A stretch of DNA of 64,000 bases from Epithemia pelagica (lineage: Eukaryota; Bacillariophyta; Bacillariophyceae; Surirellales; Surirellaceae), in assembly GCA_946965045.2 (NCBI GenBank), contig OX337229.1, positions 806,001-870,000 of the forward strand, given 5' to 3'. Shown piece by piece: positions 30,110 to 40,118 of this stretch. The notes under the pieces are model-generated. The model searched no databases, had not been told where the DNA came from, and worked only from the letters and a program-made list of their open reading frames with translations. Positions within the stretch are counted from its first letter, which is position 1; every line of letters begins with the position of its first letter. A program made the translations under genes and the position numbers.

Positions 30110-30574
30110 TTATTCTTTTTCCAGTTGGGCGAGACGTTCTTCCAACCGATCCATCCTCACACTCATCTTTTTCAGAGCAGTCGCCAATTCCTCTACTACA
30201 CCACTCGGAAGTTCGCTGTCCTTGGTCTCCTTGGTCTTGTTTGTAGTTTTCGTCGTACGCGTCCATTCCGAGCTCGGCACTCTTTCCGACGGGTCCCTAA
30301 CGAACTGATTCCGATAGCCCGCAATCCGACACACTCCATTCCGTTCGGCCCACAACTGATACTGTAGGTCGTTTTTGAGATGTTCAGGAGCGTCTTGTTC
30401 GTCGTAATGCTTGAGGTTCTTAGGTAGGAATGAACCATGCGCGTTCTTCGGGAACGTGACTGTAACTCTTGGCCAGGTCCTCTGTGGGTCTTGTACCTTA
30501 GTGACATACCCACACAGTCCTTTTCTAATCCCCGTGAGTGGTACGACGAGATCTCCTAATGCGAATTGCACCAT
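30110..30574 (-). CDS. Small protein with KOW-like start and C-terminal coiled coil, Crypton accessory gene
   Basis: 154 residues from a clear ATG. The N-terminus, FALGDLVVPLTGIRKGLCGYVTKVQ, looks like a KOW/SH3-type nucleic-acid or protein-binding strand pattern (G-x-V...G...KG..G.V). The middle has a conserved-looking LQYQLWAERNGVCRIAGYRNQFV segment. A Lys/Thr-rich linker follows, then a heptad-like helix (VVEELATALKKMSVRMDRLEERLAQLEKE) likely to self-associate. It is divergent from the next gene, 260 bp away, with a shared upstream region. The function is unknown; a DNA-binding or regulatory role for the element is inference. Confidence 0.6.
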   Translation of the reverse strand: MVQFALGDLVVPLTGIRKGLCGYVTKVQDPQRTWPRVTVTFPKNAHGSFLPKNLKHYDEQDAPEHLKNDLQYQLWAERNGVCRIAGYRNQFVRDPSERVPSSEWTRTTKTTNKTKETKDSELPSGVVEELATALKKMSVRMDRLEERLAQLEKE

Positions 30575-30834
30575 TGTTTCGTTGCGTTGCGTTTTGTTTG
30601 TTTGTTGTGTGTCCGATTGCCTCTTTTCCTTCTACTCCCTACACCTACTTCCTATTCATACATATAGACACATAGGATACAACAACGCCAGTAGTGCCGC
30701 GCCATGAATTCAAATCAGTGCAAACCGTTTTGAAACATGGCGCGACTTGCCGACTTTTTTGCTTTTGTTATAGTCGTTCTCAGTTTTTTTGTTGGATTGT
30801 TGTGTTGTTGTAGTTGTTATTCCTACTTTAAGCA

Positions 30835-31614
30835 ATGGCCTATCCGCATCACCCCAACCCCGATGGCGATACGGCTGTGTTCCGTGTCGACGTTTCCGGC
30901 ACAGGCGAAAACATCGTCCGAATCCGTGCCGCCATGGACATCATCCTGCCGAAGTGTGGTGTTGCACCAAGAGATTTGGTCAAAATCTCCTACCACCATA
31001 CTCCTCTTCTTTCCGGTTTCAAGTATGACAGTACCATTGACTGCAAGGCCCCGGTTTACAATGGGTTGGTCCTACAAGGTGCTGTTTTGCGCTCGGTAGC
31101 ACCGCCAGGGTTCTGGCAAGTGGAACTTCCCCCCGAAAAAAGGTTTTTGGATCGTTGTATTACTGTCACACTTTACTATCTAACGTACATTGGCGGTTTC
31201 AAAATTTCGTCGCAGAAGGTGCAGTGTGGCTATTTATTTATTATCGAGAATGGATGGACGGAAGACTGGGATGACGTGGGCGTATCCACGATCTCCATCA
31301 CCCAACCAGTCCCTGGTCTGACATCATCGGAACTCCGACAAATTCCTAACGCGACTGCACGCAACCAGATGGAAATGGTTACGGAAGAAGATGGGTACGA
31401 CGTAGACTCCGATGGAGAACCTGCCGCTCAGGAGCTCGTACTACGGTACACATGGGCCAACTCTACTCCCGAACGCCGCCCAACCCAGATGCAGTTGCTG
31501 GAACATACCCTTACTAAGCCTCGTCCGCCGGGGTATGTTCCCAAACGTCTTATGATTGTGGAAAGGAAGCCTAAGAACGACGACAATGACAACGAGAACA
31601 ATAATGCAGCGTAA
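30835..31614 (+). CDS. Unrecognised 259-residue protein, Crypton accessory gene
   Basis: 259 residues from a clear ATG. No domain is recognised. The first 170 residues look like a compact mostly beta fold (TAVFRVDVSGTG, GLVLQGAVLRSV, DRCITVTLYYLTYIGGF, QKVQCGYLFIIENG). An acidic linker YDVDSDGE follows, then a Pro/Arg-rich region and an Asn/Asp-rich tail. No signal peptide or membrane segment is present. It lies between the small coiled-coil gene and the recombinase gene and converges with the recombinase (173 bp apart). Because it sits inside the putative Crypton bounds it is likely cargo or an accessory factor. Confidence 0.55.
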   Translation: MAYPHHPNPDGDTAVFRVDVSGTGENIVRIRAAMDIILPKCGVAPRDLVKISYHHTPLLSGFKYDSTIDCKAPVYNGLVLQGAVLRSVAPPGFWQVELPPEKRFLDRCITVTLYYLTYIGGFKISSQKVQCGYLFIIENGWTEDWDDVGVSTISITQPVPGLTSSELRQIPNATARNQMEMVTEEDGYDVDSDGEPAAQELVLRYTWANSTPERRPTQMQLLEHTLTKPRPPGYVPKRLMIVERKPKNDDNDNENNNAA

Positions 31615-31787
31615 CCTATTCTAGAAATGAGTTGAGAGTTCCAAATTTCAATTGTAAACTAGTAGTTAATATAGAAAAAAGACTGGCCCACCACCACCCA
31701 CCCAGCACTGGACCATTCCCCAGTGTCATCACTCACCAGGGCCATGTCCAGAACCAGGCGCCCAGCCTTGGTATTGTTGCGTCTTCT

Positions 31788-34263
31788 TTATCTTTTGCAT
31801 ATGCATTTGTATGACACTCTGTTAATTTTCTCCATTGAACCAAAGAAAGCCACCCTATCACCATTGTAACACTCGCCAATACACTTTTCCACTCGTCCCA
31901 CGCTCGTCCTGATTCTCTTGAGCCACTGGTAATCTCTTGGAACGAACCCCTTATTCTTGCCCTTGTACTTCGACACCACCTCCTTCATCTTCTCATAGAC
32001 ATCCTCATTTGAACCATCAAACCCAGTCAGTTCCACACGGTCATCATCCAATGCCACTTGGTGCTCCACAGGTCCAGCTCGTTGCTCTTCTCTTGTCAAG
32101 TTCCTTTGTTTCTTCTTTTGTCGTTGTCTTTCTGCGTCGTCTTCTTCGTCCCTTCCACGTACCTTTTCCGGTGTCACTAAGGCCATTCCATTATTTGTTC
32201 TTGTCTGCTGCTGTAGCTCCACTGCCTCTGCTGCCTCTGCCGCTTCCAGGTCCAAACTCTTTTTGAAGCACTCGGAAAATAGACGAGATGCTTCCAACCT
32301 TGTTTGGTCGTCTGGAAATCGGTGAAATAGATGGCGAAGTTGTTCGAATGGTGTTTCGTCTCCTTTTTTACCAAGGGAAAGTTGGTAAATTTCCGACCAA
32401 TGATAATCGGATTGACAATCTAGCGCGTCCCTTACGTACCAATCAGCCAACTCCGTTATAGATAAGGAGGTCCGAGTGCTGGCATTTTGATTTTTTCTGT
32501 TGAATTTTCCAGACGAATAAAAAACCGATTTCCATGGCGAGACTTTGTATTCCGGCCAACATTGTGGGCGATGGAATCCAGAGTCTTCCCATTGGCTGAG
32601 ACAATTTTGATAATACAGTGAAGCTTGTTGTAGTGTCCCATGCCTCGCTGATTTGTTCAGGGCGTCATCTTCTAGAGGCTGTAGTCCCAATCCTGGTTGG
32701 CCCATGTCTGTGCGACGTCTTCCAGTACTCTCATATCGATACAGAATGCCAAAAATAGCATACATGTATCCAGTTTTGCGAAGAGTATGCGTCCCAACAG
32801 TACATTGGGAAGGGTCAAAATCCGAATTCGATCCAGAAAATTGAAAGACTAAAACTTTCTGTGAAAAAAACAGTACGGTAAGCGATGTCTCACTGGTAAG
32901 TTTATTCGCAGGTGAATAAACTTACCTTAATTTCTTTTAATAACCTGCGATACGGATATTCTTTGGTTGACCAGTTATCCGGTAGGGATTTACCATCGAC
33001 ATGTGCCTGGAGTAATTCGGGTCGGGGGAAAAGATAGGGCCCAGGAAGTTTCGCGGCTGCAACATAGACCAAAAGGGCGCGAACCGGGCAAAACTCTGGG
33101 TTTTCGTCATCCCGATATAAAGACAAGCACTGTTCCACTTTGTCGGCCTTGCCCAATACCCAGAGTACTATTTGGTCCACACGTTTCTCTTTCCGAAGCA
33201 CAACGAAACATTCCTTCCGGAACTGGGATAGACGAAGCGAACAAACTTCTTGTGCCCTTAGGAAAAGGTGAATACCGATCAACATCATGCACCATAATTG
33301 CATATTCATGATGTCGTTCGATCTGGAAAGTAGATGTGCCCTTACCTGACGAAGCTGTTTCGTTGTTATATGTAACGCACCACGGATGTAATGGTTCGCG
33401 CGCAAATGGTTCTGGACCCGGTTAAACATTGAAATGCAGAGTTTGTGGTATGTTGGACAGCCACGTGGACGTAAGCGAGGATACATACACCCCCCACAGT
33501 TGAGGAACTCCCTGTCTTCCGAACAGGCCCAGTTAATTTTACCTTTTGCTTCATTTTTTTTTATGCACTTTTCACACGTGCCGATATAGGCGAGTGACAT
33601 GTCTTCCAAGCAAAAGGAGTTATGTAGTGTACGAATAGCAACGCGACATTTTCGTACATTTGTTGGGTCCGACCAACCGTTTTTCTTGACAATACGCCCG
33701 TTACGCTCCACACTGTCACACGAACCGGTAACAATCTTGCCAGCACGAGTGCCGTGCACGTACACGACACAATTATTATTGAAATCAACGACGTTGGTCA
33801 AACGGTCGAATGATTTATACTGGTAGAATAACGCCAGTGTCACAGGATTCGCAGGTAGGGGATTCTTCGGACGAAGCTTGTCATTGCAGATGGTCGCAGT
33901 TCGCATGTCATTCAACAAATACGCAAATCGACCCAATTCACGCCAATAACGCGGATACTCACGGAGTGATTTATCTTCGCCATTGGACGAACCGCGAAGT
34001 TGGAAGCGGACTGTGTATTGGAAGTCGATCTCTGGAGGAGTCATTGCCTCCTCTGCTATATAGCTTTTAATTAGACTCTCCATTTCGATTTCCTCCTCTT
34101 TCGATAGCTTCGTAGCCACCACTTCGCCTTCCTCGCGAGGACGAAAGTGAGTTTCCACGAGTTCAACTGTTGTTGCTGCGGTTGCTTCGCTAGTCATTGT
34201 CTTTTCTAGTTTTGATAGGATGTAGATAGGATCAAATGACTTTTTATGATTGTTACAACTCAT
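31788..34263 (-). CDS. Crypton-type tyrosine recombinase, two exons
   Basis: Exon 1 is 34263-32926 and exon 2 is 32858-31788, joined in phase 0 across a 67-bp GT-AG intron to give 802 residues. The catalytic core shows Arg336 (IHLFLRAQEVCSL), the strand-turn-strand (VLRKEKRVDQIVLWVLGKAD), CPVRALLVY and LFP at the end of exon 1. Exon 2 supplies His470 and Arg473 (GTHTLRKTGY), His519 (ARHGTLQQASLYY) and the presumed nucleophile Tyr528 or Tyr529. A Cys cluster (C230, C233, C247, C256, C259) precedes the core and could bind zinc. The C-terminal 200 residues are acidic then basic (RQRQKKKQRNLTREEQRAG), ending in WLKRIRTSVGRVEKCIGECY, a possible DNA-binding tail. Cryptons cut and paste through a circular intermediate. 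Confidence 0.82.
32895..32926 (-). promoter_or_regulatory. Perfect 13-bp inverted repeat over the splice donor of the recombinase intron
   Basis: Arms 32895-32907 and 32914-32926 are exact reverse complements with a 6-base loop. On the minus strand the 5' arm carries the last exon bases and the donor GTAAGT, so in the transcript the donor lies in the stem of a strong hairpin. Retaining the intron adds seven residues and a stop, giving a protein without the exon-2 catalytic residues. Confidence 0.85.
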
Positions 34264-34466
34264 TAGAAGTGTTTGATTGTTGAAAAGGAGATCTTTTTGC
34301 CATGGATGTGTCAGAGGTCGTCTACAAGACGATCATTGGGAAGTTCGGAATTGGTGGGGCTATAAATTCATGCCAAGGATGGCACGGTATCCGCGATTCA
34401 ACGGAGATTAAATCGTGTTGGGTCACTGGTTGGTTCACTGTTGGGTCAGTGTTGGGTTATAGGTAT

Positions 34467-36178
34467 TTTTATAGCGTCAACTGTAGTGTCTTACGCGATA
34501 TTTTACTATATATACTAAGAGAACAAAGAGGACAATCAGGAGTCACCAACTACGTAGCCAGTTCCCCACGGGTCAAGGAAAAGGCCAACAACTACTATGA
34601 GAGTAGGTAGGACACAAAGAGATGTGATGAATGGTGAGATTTTAGATTGTGAGCTTTATTCTAGATTTGTATTTTGTATGTCTTTCCCCATGGCTGTCTT
34701 TGCTGCCACATTAGGTTATTATCCCCAGTACTGGGTACAGAGATCCTACGTGCATTTCTTCCCAAATGTACTAAGGCTACGAGGATCTACTGGGTCATAT
34801 CTCTAATGTCCCGTGGCTACGTATCCTGTACGTATCCTTGGATGATTGTCCATTTCCCAATGACCACAGGTTCTCACATGTATCTTTGATTCTCACATGT
34901 AAGCCAATGTTGGTAGTCCCGTCATGGTCAATGGCGCCAATCTCGTCTTCTATAGCATACCTAGAGAACTAGTTATGATAGTTCGAGTCTTGACTACGGT
35001 GTGTTAAGTGAATCAACCACAACGAGTACGAGAAACGAGTATCCTCTATCCTCTATCCTCCTCGTTGTTCGGATTTCGGATCTTGTTCTCTTATTTAGAA
35101 TTTAGATCTTAGGAGTTAGGACTTAGGAGTGTTCTTATTATTTTTCTTATCCGGAGAAGCGAGAATGGCCAATGGGCCATGGGGCATGGGGCTGCAATGG
35201 CCACGTAACCTTACTCAGTTCATGGGTGACAAAAAATAATGACAAAACACTGAGGTCATCACAATCTGAAGCCCGCAATATCTCAAGCTGGGCCTATCCA
35301 TGGGAGACTTCCTCCTCTTCCTCACAAAGTCACAAATTGAGTCTCTGTCCTAGAAATATCTTCAAAGCAATATACTCCTAGTCGTCTGCTCCGATAGTTG
35401 CCAACCCAGTTAACCAATGTGGAGATGGTCTAAAAGTCCAGAAACAGTCAAGCTGACAATTACAAGTGACCTTGACAGACACCACTGGGTAGTGCCCATC
35501 TCATCTGGCCTTATAACAGTCACAACTCTGATTGAAATAAAGGTTTTTGACTCCACACTGTGTTCATTCAAGAATCTAGTAATTGCACGTTCCACCCATA
35601 CACAAACTTGAATACCCAACTTAGTAGCATTTGCCCGCTAGCTCTCTGATTGAAACCTTCATCCCACTACTTCGTATGAGGCCAATGTCAATCTTCGACA
35701 ATTCCTTGCCTCTCAAAGCTGCAGTACATCCCACAACTCACAACTATCAACGCCCCAGTCAGTGCCACTTCCAGCTTTTGTTGGCTGTTCAACCTGGTCT
35801 GCCATTTTCCTTCCATGAGTCTTGAGGCTCTATTGTGTCGACTTTTGGCAAGACTGTTGTTGCTACTTGCTACACACTACGGAAATTTTGACTATGGGAG
35901 AAGTAGCTACTCCTAGTTACGGAGTTGGGATTTGGGGGGATGGGTTTGTGAAATGGGGAGGGTAAAATGGGGTTCGAACGGGCCCTTTTGAAACGACACG
36001 CACGCACTGGAACTCACCCCCCCCCCTGGGCTGGGGGTAGCCTGGCCTTCTGACTTCTGAGTCACTTGGGGCGGGACTGACGCGTCCAACGTCCAACGCG
36101 TTTGTCGGTGGCAGAGAGCAACACCAACCGGTAGTAGCATTTGACACAAGAGGTTATGCAATTGTGAGAGGGAGAACA
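34467..36178. other. Gene-free stretch right of the Crypton
   Basis: No gene is supported across about 1.7 kb. It has short direct repeats such as TATCCTCTATCCTC near 35040, a poly-C run near 36020, and a 102-codon frame at 34302-34610 starting 38 bp from the recombinase start, which I do not accept as a gene. The final part is the upstream region of the HIG1-domain gene. Confidence 0.55.
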
Positions 36179-36732
36179 ATGGGAAATGCATCATCGTCGT
36201 CCACTATCCCAGCCATGAAGGAACAGACGCCGTCGGTGCCGGCAGGTCATTCATCTGCGAGTGAGAAAGATACGAAAATGTCTGGCAACCCTCCTCTTGC
36301 CACACCGATGAGCGCAGAACCCCCAAGAGCTTACAAACCTGAGACATTCGAACAGAAACTCTGGAGAAAGGTACGTCGAAGAGACGTTTTCATGTCAAAC
36401 TCGTATGCTTGAAACTGAAGCGTATTGTCGTTCTGCATGTTCTCTGATGTGTGATTTGTTTGTCTTGATACCATGTCCTGCAACAGTTTACCGAACATCC
36501 TTTGATTCCGTTTGGTTGTGCCGCCACAACGTACTTTTTAGCATCTGGTATAAGATCATTTAATGGAGGTGATCAGAACAGATCGCAACGTATGATGAGG
36601 GGCCGAGTGAGTGCGCAGTTGTTCACTATATTGGCATTTGTTGGGTACATGGGCATGGATTACTTCGACTTTCGGGCAGCACCATTTACTCAAGATGCCA
36701 TGAAGAATAATGAGGCCAATTCGGAAACGTAG
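36179..36732 (+). CDS. HIG1-domain protein, two exons
   Basis: Exon 1 36179-36370 and exon 2 36487-36732, joined in phase 0 across a 116-bp GT-AG intron, give 145 residues. Exon 2 has the HIG1 pattern: EHPLIPFGCAATTYFLASGIRSF, then SQRMMRGRVSAQLFTILAFVGYMGMDYF, two membrane helices with a conserved RMMRGRV loop. HIG1-type proteins of other eukaryotes sit in the inner mitochondrial membrane and help assemble respiratory complexes III and IV. Unusually, translation begins MGNASSSS, matching the N-myristoylation pattern (Gly2, Ser6), and a Pro/Ser-rich segment of about 50 residues precedes the domain. Confidence 0.85.
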
Positions 36733-37189
36733 AAGAAGTTAGATCCAGTCAACCCTTCCACTGTGGCGATTGCCGCACCGAATAGCCCGAAAAGCAGCAC
36801 ATAATTTCTTCCATTTCATGCTGTGAAGAAAAGAAGACACTCAGGATAAATATGACCTTCTTTTGCTCTCAAGCAAGAAACACAATTGGCTGATTGCCCC
36901 TTGCAACATCGGTTCCTTCAATGTGCCTAGTGACTAGTGACGAGGGATTCTTCGTTTCGCGTAGTGTGAGCTACATGGCTCAGATGAACGCAACTAGAAT
37001 TTATGGAACAATTCATTTCGAAGACGAAGCTGAGTCATGAGTTGGATCAGTAACCGAATAATAGAGAGGTCACGGAATTGTCTTTGTAGGCAACGAATGA
37101 AGCATACGTCCTTCTGAAAACAGTGACTTTGTCCAGAGAAGGAAATATGTCAACTGTGAATGTATTGTAAATCTTGCGAAAATGATGGG
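36733..37189. other. Gene-free gap before tRNA-Leu
   Basis: 3' flank of the HIG1-domain gene and upstream of the tRNA. No other feature recognised. Confidence 0.55.
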
Positions 37190-37275
37190 GCTTGCTTGGT
37201 CGAGTGGTCTATGACGGTGGACTTAAGATCTACTCCACCTAAACGTGGGCGAGGGTTCGAACCCCTCAGCAAGCA
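37190..37275 (+). tRNA. tRNA-Leu (anticodon UAA)
   Basis: The acceptor arms GCTTGCT (37190-37196) and AGCAAGC (37268-37274) pair exactly, followed by discriminator A. The anticodon stem GTGGA/TCTAC holds the loop CTTAAGA, giving anticodon TAA. A long variable arm marks a class II tRNA, and the T arm is GAGGG-TTCGAAC-CCCTC. No intron is seen. It lies 50 bp upstream of the start codon of the next gene on the same strand. Confidence 0.95.
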
Positions 37276-37325
37276 ATTTTGCTCCGACTCTTTGTTGACT
37301 TTTGACTGAACCACTTTCTTTGTCA

Positions 37326-39893
37326 ATGAGATTGATGGGCATCCCTTTCGGCAAAACGAGATTAAACCATTCCACCTTGCTTATAATTTTGTTGGTTGCG
37401 GGTACAGGTCTGTGCTGTTTCAATTTCTACAGTAGTTTATTTCTCCCGCCTCCCGTTCCTGCAGCCCAAAATGGCCTACTATTGCAAATCAAGAAAGCTC
37501 GAACGAAACCAGCAGGTGCACCATGGCCGTCAGATGGAAGCCATACCGTACAAATGCAAATGCGCTCAACCCAGCTGACAAACAAGGCATGCAATGGATA
37601 TCAGGGAATATATCATATTGCCATGACTGATATTCTTGGAGGGGTCGGGACCTCGTTGATTCAGCTCGTTCTGGGACAACTCATGTACGCTGAAGCCAAT
37701 AACCTGAAGCCTTGGGTCTACTTAAACAATCAGAGCCAAGTATTCTACGACCCAGTCCTCCATGGGGCACGTGGAACGGGAGCTTATGTCACGGCCATGG
37801 TAGGACGCAACGCTACCTATGTTTCGCCTTCACGCGAGTCCTACCGTATTCGGAGAGACTTTGTCCCAGGTCCTCCTAATTCTTATCTACCAGTAACCAA
37901 ACAAACAATGTTTTTTGAGGGCACAGGTGTTTGGGAACATTACTTTGAGCCTGTTTCGGACTTTGTACCCGGAGATCTATCATGCGAATCCAAGCTCTAT
38001 GTTACCATGGATTTGTATCTAATCACACCTGGCATTCACGGATTCTCCAGGCAGTACGCAACAAGATCGTGGCGGTATGATTATTTGCCAGACTATATAA
38101 CACAACCCCATGTCCCCTTGAACGAATGGTTACTTCCCCAACGACAACGCGCGCACAAGGTTATATCGAAGTATATTCGATTCAAGACCTATCTCCACGA
38201 CTTGGCCGCTCGTTTGAATCCGAATTGCAGTTTGCCTTCGAATCCATGTTTGGGACTGCACATTCGACATTCCGACAAAGCAGCGGGTCGTCGTCAAATT
38301 GATGTACAGGAGTTTCTGCCATATGCCCTGGCCTTTGTTCAACAGGGAGGTAAGCACATTTACCTTGCCACCGATAGCAATCTCGTATTCTCCGAGATTT
38401 CGGAGACATGGCCCTTGGAGGTACGATCACGAATCCGACCACGACGGGACCAAGTCATTCGTTCCAACAACAATAGTGCGGTGTTTGATATTGCGTCCCA
38501 TGATCGCACAAATCGGGAAGCATTGGTGGAAATCTTGGCACTCAGCCAGTGTCAATTCCTCATTCATGGACTTAGTGCACTGTCCGAGTCCAGCATCTGG
38601 ATCAACTTAGATTTGCACTATAGATCAGTGAATTTGGAAGACGTGGATCACCTGGATGAGTTGGCCTTTGCTAAGCTGGTGGGGATGGCGATGGAAAGTC
38701 CATCTGAGCTCGACACACTTCCTCGTCCTCCTCAAACAGACAACTGGTGGAATAAGCTCATTCCGGGGCCAGACCAAAGTAGAGCTACATACAAGGACAA
38801 CATCGAACGGTGTGATGGGTACACTGGAATCCTTCATATTTCCAATGTTGCGAAAGATGCGGGTATCGGGCTGGCTTTCTTTGGATCCATACTGAATCAG
38901 TTTCTTCTTGCCAGTCAGTTGAATCTTTTGCCATGGGTTCGCCTGTCATGCAGCTCATCCTGGGTCTTGGAAGATCCTTCATCACAATTAGAACAAAACA
39001 CCACGTTCCATGCTTCTGGATACAGTGAGCTACGGTTCTTCAATGGCAAGTGGGAGCTTCCAACCGACAATGTCGGTACGTCGCGAAAATCATTTCAGAT
39101 TCGAGGATGCAATACATGGGACTTGTACTATGAATCGCACCCCATTGGCAACGATGTATCTTGTGCAAGTAAGCCTGTCTTTTTCCTGAATCAAGAGCAA
39201 ATTTCTAAAGAACTTGGTACGCAAACACCAGGAATGGTTCATGCGTGGCGTCGAGATGATCTGACCAAAGCTGCGTGGAACCCTGACCTGTCCAGCGTGG
39301 AATCAAAAGCTGCCATGTGGTCCATGAGGCAAAAAGGCCACGAAGTCATGACCAAGTATTATCATGTTCGAAGTCCTATTCGACAACGAGCTGAACTGGT
39401 CAATCCCGTTAAATTGGGAGAGGTTTGTATGGCTGTGCATATTCGAGCGACAGATAAAATGGGGCGACATCGCAAAAAGGTTACTGCTGAAAAGTACGTT
39501 CCGTACATTGAGTCATATCTAAAGGCTGGTGGCAAATGGATCTACGTTGCGACGGATTCATCAAGAGCCTTACGGTTTCTTTCGAACTCACTCCCTGAGA
39601 CATTAAAACGTTTCACTCGAAGCCAGGGAAAGTATGTTGTTCGATCAAATTCGAGGAACATTCCTCCCTTTGCGTTGGATAGCCATCATCGTGTGAACAG
39701 TGAGACTCTGGTTGACATTTACGCTATGTCCAAGTGTCAGATTCTCTTGCATAGTTTCAGTACGGTTGCAGAAGTGGTGATTTATCTGAATCCGACTCTC
39801 CATAACCGTAGTGTAAATTTAGAGGATTCTCACCGAATGGATGCGACGAGGTTTGAGCAGTTCGCGGCCTCCGTTGTAAATCAAAACAAATAA
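37326..39893 (+). CDS. Fucosyltransferase-like type II membrane protein with two tandem catalytic-like domains
   Basis: 855 residues from the ATG at 37326; the frame is open upstream but without ATG. The N-terminus has a basic start and one hydrophobic anchor (STLLIILLVAGTGLCCFNFYSSLFL), as expected for a Golgi type II enzyme. Two homologous halves follow. Each carries the motif I pattern of alpha-1,6/1,2-fucosyltransferases (FUT8/NodZ-type): LHIRHSDK at His312 and VHIRATDK at His705, each followed by a P-Y-----GGKHIY/GGKWIYVATDS segment and a C-terminal (H)RTNRE or HHRVNSET...S-CQ-L-HSFS block. The spacing between the halves is about 393 residues. The likely donor is GDP-fucose, but substrate and activity of each half are unknown. 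Confidence 0.78.
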   Translation: MRLMGIPFGKTRLNHSTLLIILLVAGTGLCCFNFYSSLFLPPPVPAAQNGLLLQIKKARTKPAGAPWPSDGSHTVQMQMRSTQLTNKACNGYQGIYHIAMTDILGGVGTSLIQLVLGQLMYAEANNLKPWVYLNNQSQVFYDPVLHGARGTGAYVTAMVGRNATYVSPSRESYRIRRDFVPGPPNSYLPVTKQTMFFEGTGVWEHYFEPVSDFVPGDLSCESKLYVTMDLYLITPGIHGFSRQYATRSWRYDYLPDYITQPHVPLNEWLLPQRQRAHKVISKYIRFKTYLHDLAARLNPNCSLPSNPCLGLHIRHSDKAAGRRQIDVQEFLPYALAFVQQGGKHIYLATDSNLVFSEISETWPLEVRSRIRPRRDQVIRSNNNSAVFDIASHDRTNREALVEILALSQCQFLIHGLSALSESSIWINLDLHYRSVNLEDVDHLDELAFAKLVGMAMESPSELDTLPRPPQTDNWWNKLIPGPDQSRATYKDNIERCDGYTGILHISNVAKDAGIGLAFFGSILNQFLLASQLNLLPWVRLSCSSSWVLEDPSSQLEQNTTFHASGYSELRFFNGKWELPTDNVGTSRKSFQIRGCNTWDLYYESHPIGNDVSCASKPVFFLNQEQISKELGTQTPGMVHAWRRDDLTKAAWNPDLSSVESKAAMWSMRQKGHEVMTKYYHVRSPIRQRAELVNPVKLGEVCMAVHIRATDKMGRHRKKVTAEKYVPYIESYLKAGGKWIYVATDSSRALRFLSNSLPETLKRFTRSQGKYVVRSNSRNIPPFALDSHHRVNSETLVDIYAMSKCQILLHSFSTVAEVVIYLNPTLHNRSVNLEDSHRMDATRFEQFAASVVNQNK

Positions 39894-40118
39894 CAGGTTT
39901 TTGTCTAACATCTTGTTCAATAAATCAACAAAAAATGATACAATCTGCTAGGAGTAGGAATTTTCTATGAATTATGATGGGAGGGATAGACCTGATAGAC
40001 CATACACAACGAAACCCAAAATGTGAATCGCGGCAAAAGGGGGCAAAGGTCTTTGGGGGCAGTGATTCACACCAATAGAGCCTGTGAAAATCCTCAGAAC
40101 CAAGCCCTTTCCGAGACC

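Larger units (their letters stand above)
30072..34466 (-). mobile_element. Crypton-like tyrosine-recombinase DNA transposon with two accessory genes
   Basis: The recombinase gene (31788-34263) has all boxes of the tyrosine recombinase catalytic core but no reverse transcriptase is present, which is the definition of a Crypton. Two compact genes of unknown function lie next to it, one on each strand. The 9-bp sequence TATAGGTAT occurs at 30072-30080 and 34458-34466 just outside the outermost genes and could be the duplicated recombination site. Between random 100-bp windows such a match would occur by chance about 4 percent of the time, so these edges are provisional. No terminal inverted repeats were seen, which fits Cryptons. 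The host genes on each side are unrelated. Confidence 0.65.

Noticed and set aside
34302-34610. 102-codon plus-strand frame just right of the Crypton recombinase
   Set aside because: No recognised domain and it would run across the putative element edge.
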